DNA of 64,000 nucleotides from Polyporus tsugae (Eukaryota > Basidiomycota > Agaricomycetes > Polyporales > Polyporaceae). Shown in pieces: positions 34,536 through 45,188 of this stretch (positions are counted from its first letter, which is position 1; every line of letters begins with the position of its first letter). The notes below the pieces were generated by a model. The model was not told where the DNA came from and ran no database searches. It saw nothing but the letters and a program-made list of their open reading frames with translations. Location: NCBI GenBank assembly GCA_024305745.1, contig JAHRBS010000005.1:1736001-1800000 (forward strand). Direction: 5' to 3'. Position numbers and translations under genes: made by a program.

Positions 34536-34708
34536 CGACCTCCATGGGTGCGAGCAGATGGCAGGACGGCGTCGACGACAAAGTGCGGAGGGAGGCGGGC
34601 GGGCATCCGTAAAAGGCAGGAGCGGGCGCGCGCGAGCGTCTTATCTGAGAGATAAGGGTAAGCGCCTGACCTCCAAAATAGGCAGGAGGTTGTTCAGGCT
34701 TACCCTCC
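34536..34708 (-). repeat. Right terminal inverted repeat of the MULE
   Basis: Reverse complement of the left arm. The mismatches seen are a G/C in GTCTC versus CTCTC and two C-to-T changes at CpG positions of this arm. Confidence 0.95.
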
Positions 34709-34879
34709 CAGAATCGGCGCTGAGGTTGTAAGCATAGCCACTATTTCAGGGCATTATAATGGGTTTTAAGCTCGGGCAACTATCAAATAAGATAGTAATC
34801 ACTTGTAAGATCAATTCAAGTATTCTCCTGATGGCAACGTCAGCCAATGATCGCGCACTTCACAACCATCTTGCAATCC

Positions 34880-36036
34880 CAGGGGGCGTTCAGGCGAGCT
34901 GCCGACGCTCCAACCCTCGTCCTGGTCCTATTGAATTGGTGACCGGGGTCCTGACTTTCACTTATTCTGCTAGTTTTTACGGAATCCCCAAGTGTTCACT
35001 CAGACAAGCAGGAATTCACTTGAGATTGAAACCATGGCATGTTCATAACATTAGACAGCATTCCTGATACATTTTAAGAGGAAAGTCAAACTTGAACCAG
35101 GGTATTTGCCGAAGCCAGGATGAGGCGAAGGAATCGAGACAGAAGCACTCATCCGTGGCACGCGTTTCGCAGCACGTCAAGCGCTCATCGACTGCCCCGG
35201 TGGGTAAGCAAGCAACTTGCCTTGTTCAGACCAAATCACCTATAGCTCTTGCTCCGTTCGACTGCGGGACACGACAAAATTGGTGACGCAAATACTACGA
35301 AATGCGAGAAGACAATGCTGAGCCTTGCACGACAGATACGGTACAGCCAACCGGGAAAATACTAGAACTCGGGCGCGCTCGGGGTGCGACCCATGACACT
35401 ACTTTCTGTCGTGAATTCAATACCCAGCGAGACCATATGTGCACTTGATGTTAGAAATAGCCCTTGTGATCCCAAGACAGATAATGTCAACATGTATCCC
35501 CTACCCCAAAGGCCTTCGCAGTGCTAGCCTGAACCAGCTACTGGTATGGTCTCCGCATTAGACACTGCAACAAACACGACTGCATTTATTCACAACTACT
35601 ACTATAAGTCAATGATCTCTAAGAGAAAACCCAACCAAGACCTCGCCATATACCACCGTAACAACGTCGACCTACGATGGTCTCGATTGAATACAACACC
35701 AATGTTACTCACCTATTCCTTCCCTGAGCGAGAGGCTAGTCTTAGTGTATGCACACCAAATGCACACGCACGTCGATGGGTATTGGTGGGATGTTGTAAC
35801 TCCGGCATATGGCGGATAATAATGGAGTCCCAGGTAATGTCCTGTGAGGCCGTGCACTAGTGAGAGGTAAACAAGGGCGTCAATGATGAAGGCAGACGGT
35901 AAGGACATAAGCTTCGATAGCAAGGCTCGTGTAATCTTATCTCAGCTAGAGGGGTCCTCCTCCCACTTTGGTGGCCGGGGTCCTGATTTTCATTCTCTGG
36001 GGTTGGTGCACTGGACGCTCGCCTGAACGCCCCCTG
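34880..36036. mobile_element. Non-autonomous hAT element, 1157 bp
   Basis: Termini are CAGGGGGCGTTCAGGCGAG on the left and its exact reverse complement on the right (19 bp perfect, then weaker similarity including CCAACCC). The octamer TGCAATCC directly flanks both ends (34872-34879 and 36037-36044), the 8-bp duplication of hAT elements. A subterminal motif GGTGRCCGGGGTCCTGAYTTTCA occurs near each end in the same orientation (about 34938 and 35970). There is no transposase ORF inside, so mobilisation would need a transposase supplied in trans. Confidence 0.9.
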
Positions 36037-36044
36037 TGCAATCC

Positions 36045-37292
36045 ACTCCCAATGTCCTCCCAATCCCCTTGCAATTTCATGCAATCCTTCCTTGTCGCTG
36101 CAACCGCACCACACAGCATCCCGCTCAAGGCACCTTACACCGCACCTCGGACGTTCTCGGAGAGAGGCCGTCCCGATACTATACAGGACCATGTCAGAGC
36201 TTCAATATTATGGTGAGAAGCCCTTATTGCGGCCTGTCTTTTCGTCCAAGTCCCTCATCTTTCCCCTCCCCTCCCGTACGAATGGTACTGTCATTTTTTT
36301 TTCACAGCAACCTTTCCCCCAGGATCAAGTTTGAAGTCCCGGACGTCCCAAGATACCCCCTGGGTCTCCATCTCAGGTCGCACTTGGCCTCTCGCCTGCT
36401 GTCTACAAGGACTCGACCTGGCTGGGTCTAGGGTCTTTCGTCTTGGACTTGGGTTTCTGCCTAGCTGTTGTCTACCTGGGGTCTGGGGCTCTCGCGTCTG
36501 GAGGTAAACCAGGGCATTATTTCGGATGATGCTCAGGCATCCGGTGGATTCTGCACCTGGTTCAATGTCGTCAAGGTGCATCAACATCCACGGTCAGTGC
36601 CCTATGCTTCACATCCACAGTCCCAGTTGGTGGTACTCAATGCGCTATGTTGGTATGTTTCTCTGGTTCTGGCACTGCCTGCTTCATTGCGTTCCGAGAT
36701 CAGACCTTTCCCCTGTGTTTGATTTTTGTATATGTACCTTATAGTGTCTGTAGCACGTTGTATTCTCTTGTAGGGCAAATAGAAAATGTTTATTTTGCTC
36801 GCAATGTGTTCGTTACCGTGTATGTGGTGAAAACGAGGACCTGGAAGGGCGATGGCAACAATGAATAGAATTCTATATGTAAGTTACCGTTGGGTCGCCC
36901 GGTATTCTCGGAGAGGTTGGAACATCTCCAGTCATTGCATTGATTTCACCAAATTGCAATGTCATTGCAACGGACTTGTAAGGAGCCCACTGCCGGAATA
37001 GTGGGATTATGATCCATTATGAAATGGTCATTATGGCGTCCATCAAAATGTGATTACAATGCATTCCAATGCCGTTGCAATCAGATACAAAACGCGAGCC
37101 AAATCCGTGATGTCTTGTGAAGCTCAAGTGAATGTGGGCGTTAGTAGCGGGCGTCAGTGTCACGTGAAAAGGGTGACCCTGCCGTGACCACAAATGCTAT
37201 GTCACTGTCACGCAGTTACCCTTGTCCGCCATAATGATCAATGCAGTTGTGCTCTCAACGTCAACCACCATCCATCAATTGTTCTTCCAACC
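36045..37292. other. Intergenic, low-GC, nothing recognised
   Basis: Contains short TTGCAATG-type palindromic words around 36930-37080 but no bounded element and no gene. Confidence 0.45.
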
Positions 37293-38293
37293 ATGGCAGA
37301 CACCACCACGCCGCATGAAGGCTCTCTTGAAGCCACTATTCCTACTCGAATTGGTTCGGGTAGCTTTGCAACAATATTTGCATCTCCAGGTTGTTCTCTC
37401 ATCATCAAAGTTGCACATGTGGCAGGCCACACCCCACAGGTCGAAAAGGAGTTCAATAGCCTTCATTTGGTGTACACTCAGTGCAACTCTGACTCTATCT
37501 TCGCCATTCCTCGCACCCTTGCATTCTACGATCCTCAGATGCAGAATATCCTCTTCTTTCTTGCGTCTCCTGGAAGAGGACGGTGTTGTGAACCCCATCG
37601 CCCATTCAACCCCAAGTTCTTCGCCAACCTACCAGAACGAGCGTGCTACATCATGGATCACGCCGCACCTCTTCCGCTGCACGTCGCTCAAGTTGTTCGC
37701 TCCAAGTTCTACTTGGAAAGAGTGATCGCTTCGGGGGCAGTGGATCCCTTGATGTGCCACCTCTACTTCGGAAAGGAATTGCGCCCATTGGCATTCATCA
37801 ATCCGAACAACTTCTCCATCGATGTTGCGCGCTATGAATTGCTGCACAAGGAGCGTCAGGACGAGCTTCTTCCCAAAGAAGAGGTGGCTGCAGGGATGGG
37901 CGAGATGCTGTCGCGGATCTATTAGAATGCGGGTTACGACACTTGTGACATTGAGTTTGTGATGGCGGGTTCTCTGGAGGCAGTGACGGTCTGCCTTTAT
38001 GTCATTGACTTTAATCAGGTACATTATCGTGTGCTGTACTTCAGTGCTGTACTGCTGCTGAAGCTAAGCCTCAGATGCGTACATTTGATAAGGACAACAG
38101 CGACATCACAGAGCTCGCTGATGCGTTCTTTTCCAATGATCTGTACTATCCGCGTCCCATACCAAACAACCCACTGTATGAAACCTTCAAGGAGATGTAT
38201 GTGAGCTCCTGCCCCTCGGAACTTTGCATACGCACCACCCTTTTCTTGCGAGCGATCGAGGCGCGTCAAGCCGCAAAAACTGTGGTCGTCTAG
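37293..38293 (+). pseudogene. DUF3669-domain protein with one nonsense codon
   Basis: Fungal DUF3669 proteins have a degenerate kinase-like fold and no settled function. Exons 37293-38018 and 38075-38293 would give 314 codons. N-terminal motif RIGSGSFATIFASPGCSLII looks like a glycine-rich loop. Later come LYFGKELRPL, NPNNFSID, the conserved pair NAGYDTCDIEFVMAG and VCLYVIDFNQ, and after the intron RTFDKD, FSNDLYYPRPIPNNPLYETF. A TAG at 37923-37925 interrupts LSRIY-NAGYD at a place where the family normally has Trp (HW..GYD), so a single TGG-to-TAG change is likely. Everything else is open, which suggests recent loss or strain polymorphism. Starts upstream of 37293 are open but less family-like. 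Confidence 0.75.
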
Positions 38294-38347
38294 TCTTTGG
38301 AGCATTATCTAGTCTTTGGAGCATCATCTAGTCCTTGGAGTATCGTC
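38290..38347. repeat. Three tandem copies of a ~20-bp unit
   Basis: The unit is TCTAGTCTTTGGAGCATTA, repeated with one or two changes per copy. It begins right at the stop codon of the DUF3669 pseudogene. Confidence 0.85.
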
Positions 38348-39185
38348 ATCATTCCCTTCTGAGCAGAATCAGGAACTATCATTTGAGGAGCAATGGAAGG
38401 GTTTTTGTAACAATAGAATGTATACTCTCGTTCACGAAGAACTCATGCATCCTTCTGTGTCGAGTTTGCTCTCAAAATGTATTTTGGGAAAGTATGGCAT
38501 TGTCAAGCTGAGGATTGCTATTCGGCAATGTATCTACCCACAGTCATTCCATGCAACCACCTAACTGATCCTAGTTGCCGGGATGGTTCTAGTCAGATTC
38601 CGAGCTCTTTGGAGATCAACCAAATAACATGTATATCGGTGTAAGTGTGTAATTAATGATTGGCGACTGATCACTTTTCAAAATTTCACGTCTCGGGTCC
38701 CAGCCACCGCGGATTGGCGCCAAAGGCTTGAGAGGATGCAAATTCTCATTCTTTATAAATGACACACCGTGGCTTTCCTTGTCGAGGCCGTCACAGCGTA
38801 CACCCAGTCTGCCACATCTCGCGTCATTCCCGACTTGTCTCCAACTTAGATTGTTACCGGCATACCTGAGGGTGAGGGAGAGCATCGGTGTGCAAGTGAG
38901 TTGTGGGTCCGTCGCAATTTTCAAGACCGAGCATAGCACGGAAAGGTACATAGCTGATACAAATGCCTATTAACGCGCGGGTCGCGGGTCTGGATGGGGG
39001 AGCAGCACTTAGCTTTGGCGACAAAGTGGGGGATGTGCGCCCCCAGCTCGATCAGAGAATATCCAAATCCTAGGGCTGAGAAGAGCCTCTGCAATCCATC
39101 CTTATCACCTACATCCGAGTCAAAGATCAGCCATTGAAGGTGCAAAGGCCACAGGTGTCTGAGATGCACGTACCAGCAGTATTAG
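38348..39185. other. Left flank of the LTR element, no gene recognised
   Basis: No coding signal or repeat boundary found. Confidence 0.45.
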
Positions 39186-39631
39186 TGTCATGAACGTTCC
39201 ATTCAGCGCCTGCTACCAGCGCCTTAGTTTCCTTTTTCGGACGATCTACTTCTCACATTGTACTTATTGTTCTCCATTGCATTGTATCTCGTCCTTTGTT
39301 CCTCAGCACAATAGCTCCTTATTGTCTGTCGTCGCTATTGTTCTGTTTCCATTGTTCACCCGTGTCCATGGTTACCTATTGTCCCCGGGTTCTCATTGTC
39401 CTCTATACGTATATAAGGACCTGTACTTCACTGCCTGGAGACCTCAGTTTCGACCTCTTATCTCCAGGTAAGCCTCGCTGTATTTCGCTCGTAGACATCT
39501 ACTTACTCAATACATCTTGTCTCCAGCCCTGACCATTGAGCCTTGCTCCGCTCTCGCTGCACAAGTGCTCGTCAACACCCTTGCTCGTCTCATAAGTCTC
39601 CCTGGTCCTTACTCGACGGCCAGTCGTAACA
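39186..39631 (+). repeat. 5' LTR
   Basis: 446 bp. Contains TATATAA at 39410-39416 and an inferred transcription start at 39446 (AGTTTCGACCT), deduced from complementarity with the primer-binding site. A GTAAGC...CCAG pair inside the transcribed part could be spliced. Confidence 0.95.
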
Positions 39632-39633
39632 TT

Positions 39634-39644
39634 AGGTCGAAACT
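39634..39644 (+). promoter_or_regulatory. Self-priming primer-binding site
   Basis: AGGTCGAAACT, two bases after the LTR, is the exact reverse complement of AGTTTCGACCT at 39446-39456, which lies about 30 bp after the LTR TATA box, where the RNA should begin. This matches the tRNA-independent priming known from Tf1, where the first 11 nt of the RNA fold back to the primer site. No match to a tRNA 3' end was noticed. Confidence 0.8.
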
Positions 39645-39871
39645 ACTTCATGAGCACCGGTGTACCCACACCCTTTCCCCTCATACGGTACGCACTCTTG
39701 ACCCTCTGTGTTGACCTAGCATAGTGCGCGCTCTAGTCACACCATTGGACGTGGTCTTGATTCAACTCGAGGCTTGCCACTTTTAGTGGTACAGTGCGCG
39801 GAAAGCTCCTAACCCGAGACCCCGGCGCTGACAGAAGTGGTCCACCTCACAGCATGGGAGGCTAGAGAAAG

Positions 39872-41392
39872 GTGGTGAAACAAAGCCAAGGCAGAACACC
39901 CCCGGGCTCGTGTCCCTTGTGGTTAAGACACAGCAATAGGCCAAGGAGGCTGAGCAGACAGTGTTGGATTGTGCACCCACCGTCTCTGTTCCTTGGATAT
40001 GAAGCAAGTTCCAACAACCTGGCGAGCTGCAGTACATACGGGCACATCTTCCACGTCGTTGCGGTCGAAGACCAGCATTGGCATGAGTTAGACTCACGGT
40101 GGTACATCTGCGAACAACAACCCTGCCCCAACCGGTCGAACACCTTTGACTGGGACGAGGAAAGCTGGTCTCAGTATCCCAGTTTTGTTGCAACCGCCCC
40201 AGAGCAGAACAATCTCATCACCCAGTCACAACCCAGAGTCCCCACCAACCGCCTCCCACGAGCAGCCTCTGCTACTGCAATCAGCCAACCAGGCACACGT
40301 CCCCCTAGCCATGCTCCTAGTTGTATCCCCACTCCCAGCGGATCACCCTTGTTGGGATCCATTCCACTTGGCCAAGCACTTACGCTAGCCAGTGACCGTA
40401 TTGCACGACAAACATCCAACCCCCCACCCACACCCTCTCCAGCAGGGACCCCTCCACAACAAACCGTTGTTCTTAACACCCCGAGTAGCCCCTCACCTGT
40501 GCCAGGTCCCTCACCCGTGCCAAGTCCCTCTCCACCCTCATCACCCGCTTCCATCATGGCCACGCCCGCCCCCTTTGATGTTTCCAAACTCCTCTCTCAA
40601 ATCGCCCCTCGCGAGTACAATGGAAAACTCGCGCAGGAAGGGCTTCGCTTTGTAGCTAATGCCCGGATCTACTACGATCTTCTCGAGGCGCAAGGTGTCG
40701 CGCACGAGATCCGCTGGATCACGATCCTCAACAAGTTGACCGGTGGCGCTGCAGAGTGGGCCGGCCCATACATCGTCATGGTGGCCAGCGGCAATGTTGC
40801 GTGGTCGGACTTTGCGGCCTTTGAAGGGTTGTTCAAGGCGCACTTCTGTGCTGCGAATGACGAAGAAGCGGCCGTCGCAGAACTCGCCAAACTCTGCAAG
40901 GCTTCACATCGGCTTGGCACTGTCAAGGACTATACCAGTCAGTTCAACGCCATCGCTGCTCGCACTAGGTTCGGTGATGCAGACAAGCACGAATGGTACC
41001 ACACGGCACTCCCTTACAAGATCAAGGACACCTTTGCGACCACAGTGCACTACATCTCGGACCTCGCCAAGATCCAGAAAGTCACGCTGCAGATGGACCA
41101 GCAACTTGCCGTGCGCGAGGAGGAACGGCCAAAGCAATTTGGATGGAAAAAGAAGGGCGAAAAGGCAGCCGCCTCCAGTTCGGGCAAGAAGAAGTTTGAT
41201 GGAGAGTGCTGGAACTGCGGTGAGAAAGGACATCCCACGTGGCGCTGCCCAAAGCCCAAGGTCGAGGGCCAACGGGCTGCCTCTTCTTCCTCATCCGGTA
41301 CCGACAAGCTCACGACACTCAAGGCCCAGCTCAAGGCAATGGAGGAGAAGATCGCCGCCCTTACGGTGGTCGATAAGAAAGAGGGTTTTTGA
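39872..41392 (+). CDS. gag: Gag polyprotein of the chromovirus
   Basis: Structural capsid protein that packages element RNA. The frame is open from 39872. The likely Gag start is the Met at 40556 (MATPAPFDVSKLLSQIAPRE), since the preceding 228 codons are Pro/Ser/Thr-rich and low in complexity; a longer form cannot be excluded. The capsid-like helical region spans KLLSQIAPREYNG to about LQMDQQLAVREE. The single CCHC zinc knuckle C-x2-C-x4-H-x4-C is CWNCGEKGHPTWRC at about 41207-41248. A coiled tail (LKAQLKAMEEKIAALTV) ends at TGA 41390-41392. The frame is intact. Pol follows in the -1 frame across a GGGTTTT heptamer. Confidence 0.88.
   Translation: MVKQSQGRTPPGSCPLWLRHSNRPRRLSRQCWIVHPPSLFLGYEASSNNLASCSTYGHIFHVVAVEDQHWHELDSRWYICEQQPCPNRSNTFDWDEESWSQYPSFVATAPEQNNLITQSQPRVPTNRLPRAASATAISQPGTRPPSHAPSCIPTPSGSPLLGSIPLGQALTLASDRIARQTSNPPPTPSPAGTPPQQTVVLNTPSSPSPVPGPSPVPSPSPPSSPASIMATPAPFDVSKLLSQIAPREYNGKLAQEGLRFVANARIYYDLLEAQGVAHEIRWITILNKLTGGAAEWAGPYIVMVASGNVAWSDFAAFEGLFKAHFCAANDEEAAVAELAKLCKASHRLGTVKDYTSQFNAIAARTRFGDADKHEWYHTALPYKIKDTFATTVHYISDLAKIQKVTLQMDQQLAVREEERPKQFGWKKKGEKAAASSSGKKKFDGECWNCGEKGHPTWRCPKPKVEGQRAASSSSSGTDKLTTLKAQLKAMEEKIAALTVVDKKEGF
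41383..41389 (+). promoter_or_regulatory. Predicted -1 ribosomal frameshift site
   Basis: GGGTTTT sits immediately before the gag TGA, in the X-XXY-YYZ register of the gag frame. A one-base slip back enters the pol frame, which is open from this point and has no ATG of its own here. A downstream stem or pseudoknot was not established. Confidence 0.65.
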
Positions 41393-44300
41393 TTAGAACC
41401 GCATTGGACGCTGCGCGTGCTGGTTCTTGTAGTAATAGTCGATTTTCTGTACTGGGTTCGTTGTTTGTATGTGAAGTAAATCATGATGGTCAACACTTTC
41501 ATATACCGGTACAGTTAATTGGCAAGCAGCGACATAAGGACATTGTAGCTATGGTAGATAGCGGTGCTACTACTAAGTTCCTACATAGACGATTTGTAGA
41601 ACAGAATAGGGTTACGATGAGGAAGTTGGCAAGGCCAATTCCTCTGTACAACATCGACGGTTCAGAAAACCATGATGGTACAATCACAGAGGTTGCCGTG
41701 TTGGATATGGCAATCGGAGACCACAGGGAGAAGGTGGTCTTTGTAGTGACGGATATAGGAGAAGAGGATATCATCATCGGCCTGGACTGGCTACGCGAGC
41801 ACAACCCTGAAGTAGACTGGGAACGTGGCTCACTGCGCCTGTCAAGATGTCCAGAGACATGCCCGGCTAACCAGAGAACCTCTGAACCTGTCGAGACCAA
41901 AGCGCGTGATACGGAGGTACGGCTTACGGCATGCCGCAGTCCTCGACGGGCAAAGAAGGTTAGGAAGGTTGGAAGGGTGTGTGCGGCCGTGATGACTGAG
42001 GAGAAGGAGGAGGATAGGCCCTGGCTGCCAGGATTCCTGCCACAGTGGGATGGAACTGAGACATCTCTTCTCGATGCATGGGAGGATGGACAACGCCTTT
42101 ATGGTGCTCCACAACTGTTTGCTTCAGCAACATACACATATTCGCAACAACTCGCTGAGCAAGAGTACCAGAAGAAGGAAGTCCGCCCCGTTGAAGAGAT
42201 CGTACCCGAGCACTATCACGAATACTTGCATGTGTTCTCAAAAGAGGCGTCCGAATGTTTGCCAGAACATGGACCCTATGACCATGCAATAGAGCTTGTG
42301 CCCAATGCAAAGATGTTCCATTCCCATGTGTACCCCCTATCGCCCAGTGAACAAGGAGAGCTTGACAAGTTTCTCGCTGAGAACTTGGCCAAAGGCTATA
42401 TTCAAGAGTCAAAGTTGCCGATGTCGTCGCGGTTCTTCTTTGTCAAGAAGAAGGATGGTAGCCTACGTCCAGTCCAGGACTATCGGCGACTCAACGAGAT
42501 CACCATTAAGAACCGTTACCCACTACCGTTGGTATCGGACCTGATGGATCGACTCAAGAAGGCCAAGTACTTCACAAAGCTCGATATTCGCTGGGGGTAC
42601 AACAATGTGTGGGTTAAGGCCGGCAATGAATGGAAGGCTGCCTTCGTGACCAATCGAGGGCTGTTCAAGCCGAATATTATGTTCTTTGGGCTAGCCAATT
42701 TGCCTAGCACATTCTCTGCGCTCATGAACGACATCTTCAAGGACCTCATCATACTCGGCAAAGTCGCTATCTACCTCGATGACATCCTCATATTCACCGA
42801 CAGTCTCGAGGAACACCGCACATTGGTGCACGAGGTCCTGAAACATCTTAAAGAGAACGATCTGTTCTGCAAGCCAGAGAAGTGCAAGTTTGAACAGCCT
42901 AAGGTGGAATACCTTGGTGTACTCATCTCGGAGAACTGCGTAGAGATGGACCCGGTGAAGGTGAAGGGTATCGCAGATTGGCCTGTCCCTCAGAACACCA
43001 CAGATGTATGGAAGTTCCGCGGTTTCGCAAACTTCTATTGGCGGTTCATAAAGGACTTTAGTGCCATCTGCAAACCCTTGGATTGCCTTACGGGCAATGC
43101 GCCATGGCAATGGGGAGACGAAGAGCAGTCTGCCTTTGACGAGCTCAAGCGTTGCTTCACCAAAAGCCCTGTCCTGACAATCTATGATCCAGACCGCAAC
43201 GCCCGCATCGAAGTCGATGCATCTGGCTTCGCTACGGGCGCGGTTCTGTCTCAGGAGGGGGAAGACGGCAAATGGCACCCCATTGCTTTTCACTCCGAGT
43301 CGATGATTGACGCTGAACGCAACTATGAGATCTACGACAAGGAGATGCTCACCATCATTCATGCCCTGCAGGCCTGGTGTCACCATCTCAAGGGTCTCCC
43401 CAGTGTGTTTGAGATCTAGTCAGACCACAAGAACCTCGAGTATTGGCGCACAGCACAGAACCTCACATGCAGGCAGGCACAATGGGCTCTCTATCTGTCA
43501 CGATTCAACTTTGTCATCTCGCACAAGCCTGGGACGTCTAATGGTAGGGCCGATGCACTGTCGAGACGGCCCGACCACCAGCACGAGGATGCAGATGACA
43601 ATCTCAGTCGAGTCTTGTTGCAGCCAGAACGTTTCCGGGTACTGGCAGCCAAGAGAGGGCATCTATCGGTGGTTCCAGAGAAGGCACTGCTTCGACGCAT
43701 CTGTGAGTGCAGAGAGCGCGAGCAGGAGGTTGTGGAGGCACTCAGTAAACTGGACAAACTTGGACCAGCATGTCTTCAGAATGACTTGGTGAACTGGAAC
43801 AGTGAGCAAGGCCTGCTACTGTACCGAGGCAAAGTCTATGTCCCCAAGGACGACGCGCTGCGCGCTGAGATTGTACGCATCCACCACGACCTCCCGCCCG
43901 CTGGACACCCTGGGCAGTCGAAGACGTTGGAGTTGGTCACGCGAAACTACTGGTGGCTGGGCATGGCAAAGTTCATTAAGGATTACGTTGAGACCTGCAA
44001 CACCTGTCGCCGCGGCAAGGGTTCGCATGCCAAACCGCACGGTCCTCTTCAACCAAATGAAATCCCTGATGGCCCGGGCCAGATTGTGACGTGCGACTTC
44101 ATCACTGGACTCCCAGAGGTGGATGGATACAATGCGCTTCAGCTCATCGCTGATCGGCATGGAAAGATGATACATCTTATTCCTTGCACCGAGGAGATCG
44201 ACGCAGAAGCAGCTGCTGACAACTTCATCCGAGAACATTTTCGTCTTCACGGGCTGCCACGGAAGATCATCTCTGATCGTGGGCCCCAGTTCTCAAGCAA

Positions 44301-45156
44301 GCTCTTCCGTGTCGTACTCAAGGGACTCGGCATAGAAAGCGCAATGTCCACAGCCTACCACCCGCAGACAGATGGGCAATCGGAACGATGGAACCAGGAG
44401 ATAGAGGTGTACCTTTGTATGTTCTGCTCGCGGTGCCGCGATGACTGGGTCAAGTGGCTGCCGATTGCAGAGTTTGCCTTTAACTTGCACCAGCACTTGT
44501 CAATGGGTTACTCGCCGTTTTACCTCATGTACGGCTACGAACCCCAGTTCCACATTCCGATGTTGCCTACGGCGGTGCCTGCAGCTGATGAACACCGGGA
44601 GGAGTTGCGACAGGTGCGAGAGGATGCAACTGTGGCCTTGACTCTAGCAGCTGAGCGGATGAAGGAGTACTATGATCGGTATGTCTGTGATGCTCCAGAG
44701 TTCAAGGAAGGCCAGAAGGTGTGGCTCAACACGAGGAACTTCCGCGTTCCTGGAGTCTCTCGGAAACTGGTGGATTGGTATGCTGGCCTGTATCCAGTTG
44801 TACGCAAGGTGGGCAATCTGGCTTATGAGCTCAGACTCCCCAAGGACCTTGTAATCCACCCAGTATTCCACGTTTCTCTCTTGCTTCTGCACAAGGAGAG
44901 TCGACTCCCCGGTCGTCACCCGGCAGAGCCAGCGGCAATTGAGGTGGAGGGGGAGGAAGAGTACGAAGTGGAGGAAGTGTTGGAGTCACGGCGGTATGGG
45001 TGGTGGAAGAAACTGCAGTACCTCGTACACTGGAAGGGTTGGGGCCCTGAACACGACAGCTGGGAGGATGCAGTGGACCTTACAAACGCGCTGCAACTCA
45101 TGCAGAAATTCCATTCAACGCACGCAGAGGTGCCTGGTCCTCTCAAGAAGACTTAG
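41389..45156 (+). pseudogene. pol: Pol polyprotein of the chromovirus, one nonsense codon
   Basis: Encodes the replication enzymes in one frame. The protease has the aspartyl motif DSGA at about residue 57, with IIIGLDWL after it. The reverse transcriptase has LDIRWGYNN, FFGLANLPSTF and the catalytic YLDD at 42772-42783. RNase H begins IEVDASGFATGAVLSQ. The integrase has a His-His-Cys-Cys zinc module (HH...CNTC) and the DDE residues in TCDFITG (about 44093), SDRGPQF (about 44274) and DGQSERWNQE (about 44380). The chromodomain is at about 44958-45120 (YLVHWKGWGPEHDSWED). A TAG at 43417-43419 interrupts RNase H where relatives have an amino acid before SDHKNLEY. Several normally conserved Arg positions are Trp or Cys, consistent with CGN-to-TGN decay. 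Confidence 0.93.
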
Positions 45157-45177
45157 TCGTGAAGGCACGACCCTTAG

Positions 45178-45188
45178 GAGGGGGGTAT
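45178..45188 (+). promoter_or_regulatory. Polypurine tract
   Basis: The purine run AGGAGGGGGGTAT abuts the 3' LTR start (TGTCATG) and would prime plus-strand DNA synthesis. Confidence 0.8.

Larger units (their letters stand above)
30984..34708 (+). mobile_element. Autonomous Mutator-like element (MULE), 3725 bp
   Basis: The ends start GGAGGGTAAGCCTGAACAAC and are inverted repeats of 173 bp (30984-31156 and 34536-34708) with only about three mismatches, after which similarity stops abruptly. The nonanucleotide CAGAATCGG directly flanks both ends (30975-30983 and 34709-34717), the 9-bp duplication typical of Mutator. It carries one intact transposase gene on the plus strand. The low divergence of the arms and the intact frame point to a recent insertion. 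Confidence 0.95.

Noticed and set aside
36920..37090. Repeated TTGCAATG words suggesting a small inverted-repeat element
   Set aside because: Matches are about 10 bp and no terminal repeats or target duplication could be defined.
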